Assembly (NCBI GenBank): GCA_965247065.1
Contig: CBDFGN010000006.1
Location: forward strand, 372,001-436,000
DNA length: 64,000 nt
Source of the DNA: CBDFGN01 sp965247065
Lineage (GTDB): Bacteria; Bacteroidota; Bacteroidia; Cytophagales; Cyclobacteriaceae
Direction of reading: 5' to 3'
Shown: in pieces, positions 47,181 to 56,494 of the stretch
Layout of the letters: the number at the start of each line of letters is the position of its first letter
Position numbering within the stretch: the first letter of the stretch is position 1
The notes under the pieces: model-generated
The model's database searches: none
Told to the model about the DNA's origin: nothing
The model's input: the letters and a program-made list of their open reading frames with translations, nothing else
Position numbers and translations under genes: made by a program

Positions 47181-48001
47181 AGTATCATAAGATGATTGGT
47201 TTAAATAATATTGCAAATAAAGGCAAAAGTGGGCTGTAATTCAATCTCAAAAAGCGAAGTAATTGAAGCTCGCTTTCATAGTACGCCAGGGTAGATTCAT
47301 CGAGCAGGCTAATCAAGTTTAAGATCTCTAGCACCGTTTATTTGTTGCGTTGATTTGGATAACTCTCTTCTTCAACTCGGAAAACAGAAAACGGTCCCTA
47401 GCACAAGTTTTTCACGCTCAGAAAATGGGCAAATGAGATATTGCGCTGATGGATAATTGTTTGAAAGAGCGTTTGAGTGTTTGGAAAAATGGAGGCATTG
47501 GATAACGACCGTTCCGAAAAACAGACAACCGTCCGTTAGTCCAATTATCTGGTTCTCTGAAGGGGATACCCTCAATTTTAATATCAATTTCAATGTCAAC
47601 CTCAATCTCAATCTCAATCCTGCAACCAATCCCCAATAGTTAATCTCTAATACTACTTTAAATGGGTCACTGGTTCATCCGCCCGGGCAGTTCATAGTCA
47701 AGTTGATGAGTTCAAAAAAGGACTTAATGGACTGAATCATTTCCCTGAATGGGCGATAGGTAAAAAATCAACTTGGCCAACAGAACGGCCTGTTTCTGAC
47801 CGTCGAGATTGGCAGTAAAGGGTACAAGCCTTAACTACGCGCAGGTCTAGGTATTGTTTCTAACCTGGCATAGTATCCCCCGTTTGATTTGAAACAAATT
47901 AGAGTATTCGGCCCATCCTTTTGGTCTGCCTTCTTCCTTTGGGTCATAATCATTTTGCAAGCGAAGCCAGACCAGGCGTGCTGGAAGCGGGACTTCCTAA
48001 T
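47181..48001. other. Stretch without a supported gene
   Basis: Mostly AT-rich non-coding DNA. At about 47575-47622 a hexamer-like run (CAATCTCAATCT and variants) encodes meaningless IEIEIE or LRLRLR strings in short frames; I treat these as low-complexity DNA. No RNA gene or terminator recognised. Confidence 0.6.
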
Positions 48002-48472
48002 TCATTCTACAGGATTAATAACCCCAGCAAAGGTCTGACGTTGTATTTTACCCTCCTCAACAATAAAAGTGTCAGTTCCAAATGGAATTTCCAAAGTTGG
48101 TGTTGCAGCGTGCCAAATAATATATGCTAATTCATTTTCAATAACCATCTTGTCCACCTCTAATGATGTTCCTTCCGTAGGAAAACTGGGCAATAATCCG
48201 GAAAAAAATGCGCTAATTTGTTCAAGGCCTTTATACGTCGAGTCAGGGGTCATTATAATTGATTCATCGGTATAATCGGCAACTATAGCCTCCAAATCAT
48301 TTTGCACAAATGCATTAAGGTGGCGTTCCAGTACCTCCTTAGTTTTATCACTGCTTCTCGAAGGTTCAGCTGCAACGGCAGGTTCCTCAATTTGGACCTT
48401 TTGTTCAATAGGTCCGGAACAGGCCAACATAGTAAAAAGCCCTAAAAAGATTGGTTGAAATAACTTTTCCAT
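48002..48472 (-). CDS. Lipoprotein with SnoaL/DUF4440-like (NTF2-fold) domain
   Basis: 156 residues. Lipobox LACSG (Cys about 18), a short linker, then an NTF2-like domain: VLERHLNAFVQNDLEAIVADYTDESIIM, TYKGLEQISAFFSGLL, and a C-terminal strand set (YIIWHAATPTLEIPFGTDTFIVEEGKI). Members often bind small ligands or have unknown roles. Single gene, no clear partner. Confidence 0.75.
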   Translation of the reverse strand: MEKLFQPIFLGLFTMLACSGPIEQKVQIEEPAVAAEPSRSSDKTKEVLERHLNAFVQNDLEAIVADYTDESIIMTPDSTYKGLEQISAFFSGLLPSFPTEGTSLEVDKMVIENELAYIIWHAATPTLEIPFGTDTFIVEEGKIQRQTFAGVINPVE

Positions 48473-48659
48473 GATAAATAATATTAGGTTATGGGCGCTA
48501 AGCTAGGGAATAAAATTGGTGAATCAACCAACGAAATTCTCATACATTTAAAAGCCCATTTTCGCTAACGGCCTGCGGTAGAAGTCGCCCTGAAGTTACA
48601 TAGATGGACAGAAGGGATGAAGGTGGGTGGAAAGTTGATGAGGTTGTTTATCTGTTGAA

Positions 48660-48900
48660 TTGTTAAACTGCCTACTGCCTTATTGCTTTACTCCTTACTG
48701 CTTGCTGCTTTACTGCTTTACCGCTTTCCTGCCTTCCTGCTTTACTGCCTTCCTGCTTTCCTGCCTTCCTGCCTTCCTGCTTTACTGCTTACTGCTTTAC
48801 CGCTTTCCTGCCTTCCTGCTTTACTGCCTTCCTGCTTTCCTGCTTTCCTGCCTTCCTGCTTTACTGCTTACTGCGACACTGCCATCTGCCACACTGCTAA
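48660..48900. repeat. Polypyrimidine repeat tract (CTGCTTT/CCTGCCTTC units)
   Basis: About 240 bases made of units such as CTGCTTTA, CTGCCTTC and CCTGCTTTC, with a larger ~79-base block repeated (for example CCGCTTTCCTGCCTTCCTGC at 48721 and 48800). It encodes only repetitive Leu/Pro/Cys strings in short frames. It abuts the 3' end of the dnaE2-like gene. Confidence 0.85.
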
Positions 48901-48907
48901 CTGATCA
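48885..48907 (-). repeat. Dispersed 3'-end repeat, copy 2
   Basis: On the reverse strand the run TGATCAGTTAGCAGTGTGGC begins at the stop codon of the dnaE2-like gene, as it does at the AsmA-like gene (44022). Confidence 0.65.
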
Positions 48908-51900
48908 TCTGTATCTGCCAAAGCTCTTTTCATTGCTATCGGTGGGTTCGGTGGTTGAACCTGGTAGAGGTGGATAAGAATGTCGGCCGGCGGGATTGAC
49001 CTTGGACTTGGGGTTAGGTTCTTCGGGGGTTAACATGGGCAATTTTTCCATATAGAAGATCTCTACCATAGGATAGCCGAAGTCTTCCACCACTTTACCT
49101 ACCAGCCAATAAAATCCCCGGCCCTGAAAAGGGTATTTCTTGGCGGAGGTCGGAAAATGAGTTGTATCAAAGACGATTCCGGCCGCGTCATAAAAGGTAC
49201 CGAAGTACATCGACTTCCCACCTTTAGTCATAGTATTTTTGGTAGTGATATGGTAGCCGATCATTTCAATGGGTTGATTTAGCCGTTCTTTTAGCTGGCC
49301 GGCAAGTGTGTTAGGCTTCTTATCAGTTTTTAGTGAATTAAACGGGTCACAGAGCGAGAATCCAAGCAGTTCCAATTCATCCAGGGCATCCTCGAACTGG
49401 ACCGACTCCAGGGCGGGTAATTCGTATTCCTGAATAGGCTCTTCGAACAAATCGTGATTACCTGCCTGGTAGTAACTTTGATCATGGTTATTCTTTCCAA
49501 AATAAAGGTGAACGTCCCACAGCAGTTCGCTTTTGGACTTGCCGGTAAACCGCAAGGCTCCTATCCGAACCAGTATCCTCATTTGTTCCAGCCCAATGGG
49601 TATTCGCCTGATAAAATTGTCCAGGCTGGCATAATCTCCATTTTGTCGGCGCTCAATGGGAATTAGTTGGGCTATTTTGCTTTCCAGGCTCTTGAGGTGG
49701 ATGAAACCAATGTAGATTGACTTCTCATAGATGTTGGTAGTGTAATCGCTGTGATTGACGCAGGGAGATTCAATTATGGCACCTTCCATTCGGGCCTCAT
49801 GGAAGTAAAATTCGGTTTTATAAAATCCACCAAAGTTATTGATCACTCCTACCATAAACTCCAAAGGGTAATGCGCTTTCAGAAAAAGGCTCTGGTAACT
49901 TTCTACGGCATAACTGGCGGAGTGGCCTTTTGCAAAGGAATAGCCGGAGAAGCTCTCTATTTCGAACCATACCCTTTGAGTGATCTCCTCCGGATAGCCC
50001 CTTTCCCTGCAATTCTCAAAGAACTGTTCTTCTACTCGCCTAAATTCAGCCCGGGATCGGAATTTCCCCGACATGCCCCGTCGCAGGATATCAGCTTCCG
50101 ACAGCGTCAGGCCAGCGAAATGATGAGCTACTTTAATGACATCTTCCTGGTAGACCATTACTCCATAAGTTTCTTCCAGTAATTCTCCCATCAGTGGGTG
50201 CAGGTATTCGAACTCCCCGGGGTGATGGTGACGATGGATGTATTCCCTCATCATTCCGGACCGGGCGACTCCAGGTCGAATGATTGAACTGGCGGCCACC
50301 AGGGTTCGATAGTTGTCACACCCAAGTTTTCCCAGTAGCTGTCTCATTGCTGGAGATTCAACATAAAAACAGCCCATAGTTCTGCCTTGGCGCAGCAGCT
50401 TCTTTATCTTCTCATCTTTCTTGAACTCATGAAATTGACTGATGTCAACTTTGCTCTTGCGGTTTTTGGAAATAATCTCTACAGTGTCTTTGATGTGCCC
50501 CAACCCCCGTTGACTCAAAATGTCGAATTTATAGATTCCAACATCTTCGGCGGCATGCATTTCAAAGTGAGCCGTAGGGTAACCTTTGGGGGGTAGATCG
50601 GTGGCCGTGTAGGCGTAGATCGGTTCTTCGGTGATCAGGATTCTGCCGGCATGGATCGAAAGGTTAGCTGGCATGTGCATTAGCCTTTGAGCATACTTGA
50701 AGATCAAGCGGGTAACCCCATCTTTGTCATGGTAGTATTGCGGATATTTTACTATTTGGTCAATCTCATTTTTGGGTAATCCGAACACTTTCCCTAATTC
50801 CCGTAGCACTGATCGGTCTTTGAACGTGGTATGGGTACCTAGCAGGGCAGTATTTTCAATACCATGCCGGTCAAATATGTAACGGGTAACTTCATCCCGG
50901 TCTTTCCAGGAAAAATCAATATCAAAATCGGGCGGTGAGCTGCGTTCCGGGTTCAGAAAACGCTCGAAATAGAGATCTAATTCAATTGGATCAACATCGG
51001 TCAATCCCAGGCAATAAGCGGTGATGCTGTTGGCTCCGCTGCCCCGGCCAACATGGGAAAAATTCTTTCGGCGGGCAAATTGTACGATATCATCGCTGAT
51101 CAGGAAATATGATTCGAAGTTCCGTTTCGATATTATTTCTAATTCCTTATCCAGTCTATCCTGGGCCACCTTTTTTTCGCGGGGGAATTGGTGACTATAT
51201 CTTCGCTCGAATCCGGCATACGCTAACGATTTCAAAAGGTGGTGGTCATTTAGCCTGCTGCCGGTAAAGGTCCTTTTGTTTTTATCCGTGTTAAAGTCCA
51301 GTTTGAAATGGCATTGTTCCAGAAGTCGCTTGGAGGTGGCGATCATCTCCGGATACCTCCGGTAATGATCCATCAGTTCCTGTTCAGGGACCATAATTTC
51401 AGATCCATGAGCTTGTTGTTCAGCAGAAAGTTTACTTAGTAGAGTATTATTTGCTACTGCTCGCAACAGCCGATGGACGTTGAATCCGGTTTTACTTTTA
51501 AAAGTGACCGGATGATGTATGACCAACTTATGGATTTCCTTGACAAACGAGGATGTAAGGATCCTATTGATCTGGTGGATTCTGACTCCTACATATTCAT
51601 TTTCTCTTAGTTGAGCTGGCTCAATGGTTCCCCAAGGATAAATTAAAAAAACCCGATCGAACTCAGGCGGGTACTTCGGTAAGGGCGTATCGCTAAGATT
51701 ATGTTGGGAGAGGAAACGATTTAGCTCTGTGAAACCGTCGTTGTCCCGGGCAATGCCGATGTAGAGCAGTTGATTCTGATCATCGCTGAATTCAATACCC
51801 ATAGCCACATCGAGCGCAAAGCCGTTGAGTTCTTGTTCCAGGATGCGGAGCATTTCAATGTACCCCGAGGTATTGTTGATATCAGTCAAGACCAATTTGT

Positions 51901-51991
51901 GAACATCACATCTTTTGGCCTCCTGGATCAAATCCTGAGGTGACAAAATGCCGTATTTGAAGCTAAAGTGAGTGTGGCAATTCAGGTACAA
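48905..51991 (-). CDS. DNA polymerase III alpha subunit, short DnaE2/ImuC-like type
   Basis: 1028 residues, shorter than the usual replicative DnaE. The PHP domain starts NCHTHFSFKYG. The polymerase core has GRGSGANSITAYCLGLTD and the catalytic aspartates in PPDFDIDFSW. A helix-hairpin and OB-fold region follow (IGYHITTKNTMTKGG). Such second alpha subunits work in mutagenic lesion bypass with ImuB/DinB-like partners under LexA control. Divergent across 320 bases lies an operon ending in a LexA-like repressor, which suggests damage-inducible expression. No Y-family polymerase is present here. Confidence 0.85.
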   Translation of the reverse strand: MYLNCHTHFSFKYGILSPQDLIQEAKRCDVHKLVLTDINNTSGYIEMLRILEQELNGFALDVAMGIEFSDDQNQLLYIGIARDNDGFTELNRFLSQHNLSDTPLPKYPPEFDRVFLIYPWGTIEPAQLRENEYVGVRIHQINRILTSSFVKEIHKLVIHHPVTFKSKTGFNVHRLLRAVANNTLLSKLSAEQQAHGSEIMVPEQELMDHYRRYPEMIATSKRLLEQCHFKLDFNTDKNKRTFTGSRLNDHHLLKSLAYAGFERRYSHQFPREKKVAQDRLDKELEIISKRNFESYFLISDDIVQFARRKNFSHVGRGSGANSITAYCLGLTDVDPIELDLYFERFLNPERSSPPDFDIDFSWKDRDEVTRYIFDRHGIENTALLGTHTTFKDRSVLRELGKVFGLPKNEIDQIVKYPQYYHDKDGVTRLIFKYAQRLMHMPANLSIHAGRILITEEPIYAYTATDLPPKGYPTAHFEMHAAEDVGIYKFDILSQRGLGHIKDTVEIISKNRKSKVDISQFHEFKKDEKIKKLLRQGRTMGCFYVESPAMRQLLGKLGCDNYRTLVAASSIIRPGVARSGMMREYIHRHHHPGEFEYLHPLMGELLEETYGVMVYQEDVIKVAHHFAGLTLSEADILRRGMSGKFRSRAEFRRVEEQFFENCRERGYPEEITQRVWFEIESFSGYSFAKGHSASYAVESYQSLFLKAHYPLEFMVGVINNFGGFYKTEFYFHEARMEGAIIESPCVNHSDYTTNIYEKSIYIGFIHLKSLESKIAQLIPIERRQNGDYASLDNFIRRIPIGLEQMRILVRIGALRFTGKSKSELLWDVHLYFGKNNHDQSYYQAGNHDLFEEPIQEYELPALESVQFEDALDELELLGFSLCDPFNSLKTDKKPNTLAGQLKERLNQPIEMIGYHITTKNTMTKGGKSMYFGTFYDAAGIVFDTTHFPTSAKKYPFQGRGFYWLVGKVVEDFGYPMVEIFYMEKLPMLTPEEPNPKSKVNPAGRHSYPPLPGSTTEPTDSNEKSFGRYR

Positions 51992-52139
51992 CAGCTAGGG
52001 GTTTATTTGTTGGACTGTTTAATTGTTGAATTGTTAGGGTAGGGTCCATTATTGGGTTGTTAAGCTGAACTGAAACCAAGAATTGCTACCTGAGGCTTGG
52101 TTGAAATCCCCAGTGCTAATAGCAAAAATACCAATTATA

Positions 52140-52290
52140 TTAGTATTTTTATGCCCATTTCAACATTTCCCGTAATCTGGTCATAAATTGAACAATTGCC
52201 CAACCTTACTAACCTCTATACTAAAATAATTAGTAATTAATTTGCATGATCGACGACCATTCCCTAATTTTATGAGTATAAATACTAATT
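52140..52290. promoter_or_regulatory. Divergent control region with palindromes between dnaE2-like and repressor operons
   Basis: ACTAAAATAATTAGT (52220-52234, half-sites ACTAA/TTAGT) and AGTATAAATACT (52275-52286) are palindromes. TTAGTATTTTTA at 52140 carries a related half-site. A promoter-like TTTG near 52240 and TAATTTTA (52265-52272) overlap them. These are candidate binding sites for the XRE-S24 repressor encoded at 52850. Confidence 0.45.
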
Positions 52291-52312
52291 TAAGTAGTAG
52301 CCTGAGTAAGAA

Positions 52313-52573
52313 ATGAGTCAGAGTAAACCACTGGATTATAAATTAAAATTGTCCTCGAAAAGACTAAAATCAGGCAAGTATCAGGTAAAGTTTCACCTGA
52401 CTAAAGCGGAGCACAAAGACTTATACGGATACTTGCTTACTTCGGGCGGGACCAGCGTTAAAGAGGTTGTAACCAGGATCTATGATAGGCTCGGTCTGCG
52501 TGATCATTCCAACGGGTCACTGGATTGGAATCCCTTCGAGGACAAGGAGATTGTGATATTTGAAACCCCCTAA
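52313..52573 (+). CDS. Small protein of unknown function
   Basis: 86 residues, basic at the N-terminus (KPLDYKLKLSSKRLKSGKYQ), with FHLTKAEHKDLYGYLLTSGG in the middle. No motif recognised. First gene of an apparent operon with the zinc-ribbon protein (11 bases downstream) and the S24 repressor. Confidence 0.6.
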   Translation: MSQSKPLDYKLKLSSKRLKSGKYQVKFHLTKAEHKDLYGYLLTSGGTSVKEVVTRIYDRLGLRDHSNGSLDWNPFEDKEIVIFETP

Positions 52574-52584
52574 TAATAAAGAGC

Positions 52585-52866
52585 ATGGAAATTCAGGAAG
52601 CCATACGAATTGAAGAATATAAATGTGAAACCTCCTGTCCGAATTGCAGCCAAAAGTTATCGGTAGCCTATAAAAATGTGGTTGAACAGGATGTCGTTGA
52701 ATGTGACATTTGTGGCCAGATGATCAAACTAGTGGATCAGGAAGGAGCTACCAAAAGATTTGTTGCCAAAATCAATCGTCTGTTGAACAACCTGGACAAA
52801 GAATTGGGGCTTTTGGATAATTTACCAACTGACGCTCAAATCAAAGATTATGACACTGGTAAGTAA
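52585..52866 (+). CDS. Small zinc-ribbon protein
   Basis: 93 residues with two CxxC pairs, CPNC (about 18-21) and CDIC (about 41-44), spaced as in a zinc ribbon. A helical C-terminus follows (FVAKINRLLNNLDKELGLL). Its end overlaps the start of the repressor gene by 17 bases, so translation is probably coupled. Role unknown. Confidence 0.7.
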   Translation: MEIQEAIRIEEYKCETSCPNCSQKLSVAYKNVVEQDVVECDICGQMIKLVDQEGATKRFVAKINRLLNNLDKELGLLDNLPTDAQIKDYDTGK

Positions 52867-53635
52867 CAATCTCAAACTGCTGAGGAAGAGGAATCATTGG
52901 ACGCAGGAGCAATGTGCGGATCAATTGGACATAAAAAGATCCCTGCTAGGGGCATATGAGGAAGGCAGGGCGGACCCTCCATTAGAGAATCTTCTTAAAA
53001 TCGCAGAGGTGTTTAAATTGTCCGTGGACGAATTGGTAATCATCGATCTAAACCGTATTAGCACTCAAACGATTGAAGCGAAACAGAGCAGTGAACCGGC
53101 CCTGAAGATTTTGTCTATTACGGTGGATTCCCAGGATCAGGAGAATATTGAGTTGGTCCAGCAGAAAGCCGCGGCAGGGTACCTGAATGGCTATGCCGAT
53201 CCCGATTACATAGAATCTCTACCCCGATTCAGCCTGCCAATGCTACCTCAAGGGGGAACCTACAGGGCGTTTGAAATTTCCGGCGACTCTATGTTACCGA
53301 TTCAGCCCGGAACCGTGATCATTGGCCGGTATTTGGAGGGATCATCGGATCTGAAGGATGGCAGAACCTATGTCTTGGCTACGTATAACGACGGGGTGAT
53401 CTATAAACGGGTTTACAATAGAATCAAAGAGAACCAAACTCTGGAAATGGTTTCGGATAATCCAGGCTATTCTTCTTATAAGGTTCCAGTCAGTGAGGTC
53501 CTGGAGATTTGGGAAGCGAAGGCTTTTATGAGTCTCCAATTTCCAGATCCGGCTAGCAACGAAACAATGACTCTGGATCGACTGGCTGAGATAGTGCTTG
53601 ATTTGCAGAATCAGGTGGCTAGGTTGCAAAAGTGA
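52850..53635 (+). CDS. XRE-family repressor with S24 (LexA-like) autopeptidase domain
   Basis: 261 residues. The N-terminal helix-turn-helix is KLLRKRNHWTQEQCADQLDI with LGAYEEGRADP. The C-terminal S24 domain has the Ser in EISGDSMLPI and the Lys in DGVIYKRVYNR. A plausible cleavage site is the Ala-Gly in QQKAAAGYLNGY before it. Such proteins repress target genes until RecA-filament-stimulated self-cleavage. The divergent polymerase gene is a likely target. Confidence 0.88.
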   Translation: MTLVSNNLKLLRKRNHWTQEQCADQLDIKRSLLGAYEEGRADPPLENLLKIAEVFKLSVDELVIIDLNRISTQTIEAKQSSEPALKILSITVDSQDQENIELVQQKAAAGYLNGYADPDYIESLPRFSLPMLPQGGTYRAFEISGDSMLPIQPGTVIIGRYLEGSSDLKDGRTYVLATYNDGVIYKRVYNRIKENQTLEMVSDNPGYSSYKVPVSEVLEIWEAKAFMSLQFPDPASNETMTLDRLAEIVLDLQNQVARLQK

Positions 53636-53892
53636 CATTTGCGTATTTCTTTTTTCAAGATTTGATAGGCGAAGCAGATCCGTTGATTCCTTATTCAAGC
53701 CGTTGCAGATTTATCGTCCAGGATGAGCTGGCAGCTGATTTTCCACCTGGCACTTCACAGACCAACTAACGAATATTGATTCTTGCCGGTAAGCCACCGG
53801 GAACTACATTCGGGACATGCTATTAAACAATGTGGATTGATTGGCAACATTACCTTGGCACTTAGATTCAATTCTTATTATTAATTACCGGA

Positions 53893-54726
53893 TTAAGATA
53901 TATATACAGCATTTGAGTGCAGAGGATTAAGCTTTTTTCGTAGTACACGTTTAAAAACCATTCCAAAGGACCAGGTATTCAACCACCTTGGGAAAACCTT
54001 GCCGCTGTAATAAAGGAACTTATTAACCAATCCGGGAATGGCGATCCTTCTTTTGCCTAAATTCCTGAAAACTGCCTGGGCGATGTCTTTCGGCTTCATG
54101 GGATTAAGTGGTAGGCCGCTGAAGTCATACTCTGATGCCAGATTGGTCTCGGTAAACCCGGGAGTGACAACCAGTACATCAATGTTATGCGGTTTGAGTT
54201 CAGCTGCCAAACCTTCTCCAAAAACCAGATCATAGGCTTTAGAACCGGCGTAGTTGGCAATCATAGGAACCCCCTGAAATGATACAATTGATGATAGTAT
54301 TACAATTCCACCCTTACGCCTTTCAAGCATCTTTTTCGCAAAATGATGACTTAAACGTAAAAGTGCAGTGGTATTCAGCGTTAGTGAATTGGCCAAGTCC
54401 TCTATGGGGATGTCGGTGAAATTTCCTGAGTCCTCCTTACCGGCATTATTCACCAATAATCCGATATCGTATTGGGCCGTTTGATCAATTACTTTATGGA
54501 TGTCATCCACTTTAACCAAATCGGCAGGGATTACTTTCGTCTCAATGTCATATTGATCTACCAGATCTGTAGATAAATCCCTTAGCTTCTCTTTGTTCCT
54601 GGCTACCAATACAACATTCAAGCCCTGAACGGCCAATTGTTCGCTGATTGCTCTTCCTATTCCGGAAGAAGCGCCGGTTACCAATGACCAGGGTCCGTAT
54701 TTAGTTACGTTTTTAATGGTGTACAT
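53893..54726 (-). CDS. Short-chain dehydrogenase/reductase
   Basis: 277 residues. NAD(P) motif TGASSGIGRA, structural NNAG, and the active-site Ser and Tyr-x-x-x-Lys (LSSIVSFQG, YAGSKAY) are all present. The C-terminal extension (VFPRWLNTWSFGMVFKRVL) suggests membrane association, as in DltE-like or retinol-dehydrogenase-like SDRs. It begins 21 bases after the MarR gene, so a shared transcript is likely. Substrate unknown. Confidence 0.88.
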   Translation of the reverse strand: MYTIKNVTKYGPWSLVTGASSGIGRAISEQLAVQGLNVVLVARNKEKLRDLSTDLVDQYDIETKVIPADLVKVDDIHKVIDQTAQYDIGLLVNNAGKEDSGNFTDIPIEDLANSLTLNTTALLRLSHHFAKKMLERRKGGIVILSSIVSFQGVPMIANYAGSKAYDLVFGEGLAAELKPHNIDVLVVTPGFTETNLASEYDFSGLPLNPMKPKDIAQAVFRNLGKRRIAIPGLVNKFLYYSGKVFPRWLNTWSFGMVFKRVLRKKLNPLHSNAVYIS

Positions 54727-54747
54727 ACAACTTATAGTTAATTAAAA

Positions 54748-55176
54748 TTAATTCAACAATGCTCGTTCCAACTGTCGAATACCATCTCTCACGGCGATTC
54801 CCACTTTATCCTCAATCTGAAATTGAATATCATGCCAATCTTCATGCATACTTTCCACTTTCGTCTTTCCTTTTTTGGTTAGGTGAAGGGACAGGCTCTT
54901 ATATCCTTCCACTTTGGTGGTGTCAATTAAACCCAGTTTCCTAAGCTTTTGCAGATTACGACTTAAGCTTGATCGTTCCAGGATTAGTCTCTTACCGATC
55001 TCCGACTGATGGATGCCCGGTGTGCCAGCGATCACGAACAGAATATTCAACAAACTGATATCAATTCCATAATGCTTTAGATGTTCATTGTACTGGTTTG
55101 ACATCAAACGCCCCAAGCGTCTGAATCGCATCGCCAAACAATCTCGAAACTCCATTGAGTCTTCTATCTTTTTCAT
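54748..55176 (-). CDS. MarR-family transcriptional regulator
   Basis: 142 residues with the winged-helix layout: ISLLNILFVIAGTPGIHQSEIGKRL, the recognition region ERSSLSRNLQKLRKLGLI and wing TKVEGYKSLSLHLTKKGK. A perfect palindrome lies 27 bases upstream of its start, so it is probably autoregulated and controls the SDR gene after it. Confidence 0.88.
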   Translation of the reverse strand: MKKIEDSMEFRDCLAMRFRRLGRLMSNQYNEHLKHYGIDISLLNILFVIAGTPGIHQSEIGKRLILERSSLSRNLQKLRKLGLIDTTKVEGYKSLSLHLTKKGKTKVESMHEDWHDIQFQIEDKVGIAVRDGIRQLERALLN

Positions 55177-55202
55177 TGGTATACGAAGGTATTATTGTAA
55201 TG

Positions 55203-55214
55203 TTGTATATACAA
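55203..55214. promoter_or_regulatory. Candidate MarR operator
   Basis: TTGTATATACAA, a perfect 12-base palindrome just upstream of the MarR gene start at 55176. A related half-site (TGTACATACAA) lies at the SDR start near 54722. Confidence 0.5.
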
Positions 55215-55295
55215 TTAATTTGCAAGACTTTTCACTGTAAACAGAAAGGGGTCGCCGTTTTGGCGATCCCCTTTCTCAAAAATCACAAGGCATCT

Positions 55296-56372
55296 TTAAT
55301 TCATTATCCCCTGTGGGATAGCCGTTTGATCAACGACCTGGTGAGAAGCTTTCCACTCACTCGAAAGACTGGAAAACTTCATTTCCTTAAACTTTGGGAA
55401 CCCCTGCTCCTTCTCATACTTCTCCATGTTCCAGACAGGTGTTAACATGGCCTTTATCATAAAGCCTATGGCCTTGATCTTATTGGCAATGGTTTGTTTG
55501 GCCATGGGTTGAGTCAAAAGGTATCTTTTAACTATTGTCTCAAAATCATCGGCTTCTTTTCCGACTATGTCTTTTACCACACTGGTAGGAGCATTTATGG
55601 CCCAGGTTCCTTTGTGGCCTTCCTGGACATAATGCCTTATCTGTGAACTGTCCATTTGTGAAACCCCTGAAGCTCTTAGCACTCTGGAGATCATCTTTTC
55701 AGAAAGCGTGGTAGATTTCACTTTCCTTCCGATCACTTTTGCAATAACCGAAGCCATTTGATCAGCGGTCAATAATTCACGGCCGGTTATCCTGTAAGTC
55801 TTATCAACATGCGATTCCGGTGCTTTAAGAATGTGCGCAGCCACCAGCCCAATATCTTCACTGGACGGAGGGGCATTGCTTCCAAAGTCGGGCAACATTC
55901 CAAATTGTGTCAACGGTTCTGGAGTCATGAAATAGATGAAACCAAATAATCCGGGATTTAAGAAAGTCACTTTTGTATTGGTCAATCTCTTAAAGGACTG
56001 GTCCACAAGCCAATGTTCTTTGGTATAAATCGAGGGGTTCGTGTTTGATGAGAGCCATTGTGTCAATAGGACTACATGTTCTGTTTTGGCCTCTTCAAGT
56101 GCTGCGGCAAAAGTCTCCCCCTGATAAAGTACATTGGGATAGGTAGGAACAAAGTAAGCTCTTTGAACTCCCTTCAAGGCTTGCCTTACATCTCTGATAT
56201 CTTCAATGTCCCCTACAAATATTTCAGCTCCTGAAGATTTAAGATCTTTAGCTTTTTTGCTGCTAGGGTTCCTTACTAAAGCCCTAACTGGAAATCCTAA
56301 TTTTAACGATTCTTTAGCAGCAGCGTAACCGGTGTTCCCGTTCGCTGCGGTGATTAAAATTTTCTGTTTCAT
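55296..56372 (-). CDS. NmrA-like NAD(P)-binding protein
   Basis: Start chosen at ATG 56372 (MKQKILITAANGNTGYAAAK); an upstream ATG at 56414 would add 14 non-conserved residues. About 358 residues. The Rossmann motif GNTGYAA, then VRALVRNPSSKKAKDLKSSGAEIFVGDIED, are typical of NmrA/HSCARG-type redox sensors or isoflavone-reductase-like enzymes. It follows an AraC regulator gene on the same strand, 120 bases away. Confidence 0.82.
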   Translation of the reverse strand: MKQKILITAANGNTGYAAAKESLKLGFPVRALVRNPSSKKAKDLKSSGAEIFVGDIEDIRDVRQALKGVQRAYFVPTYPNVLYQGETFAAALEEAKTEHVVLLTQWLSSNTNPSIYTKEHWLVDQSFKRLTNTKVTFLNPGLFGFIYFMTPEPLTQFGMLPDFGSNAPPSSEDIGLVAAHILKAPESHVDKTYRITGRELLTADQMASVIAKVIGRKVKSTTLSEKMISRVLRASGVSQMDSSQIRHYVQEGHKGTWAINAPTSVVKDIVGKEADDFETIVKRYLLTQPMAKQTIANKIKAIGFMIKAMLTPVWNMEKYEKEQGFPKFKEMKFSSLSSEWKASHQVVDQTAIPQGIMN

Positions 56373-56494
56373 TTCTTTACTTTTTTGTTGAACGATTTTT
56401 TCCGAACCATCCAAGTCAAGTCAAGTTGATCTTCCGAATGGTTACAATAGGATAAACGCCGTTGATCAAAGCGTTTCTTTTAGAATTGGCTCAA

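Noticed and set aside
47372..47639. Short frames encoding IEIEIE, LRLRLR or NLNLNP strings
   Set aside because: A hexamer-like low-complexity run open in three frames, with no start signal or family likeness.
48683..48977. Reading frames encoding Leu/Pro/Cys-rich repeats
   Set aside because: They are translations of a simple polypyrimidine repeat, open in several frames, and part overlaps the dnaE2-like gene.
48905..51991. The polymerase as the main replicative DnaE
   Set aside because: It is shorter than usual, and it faces a LexA-like repressor operon, which fits the accessory DnaE2/ImuC type better.
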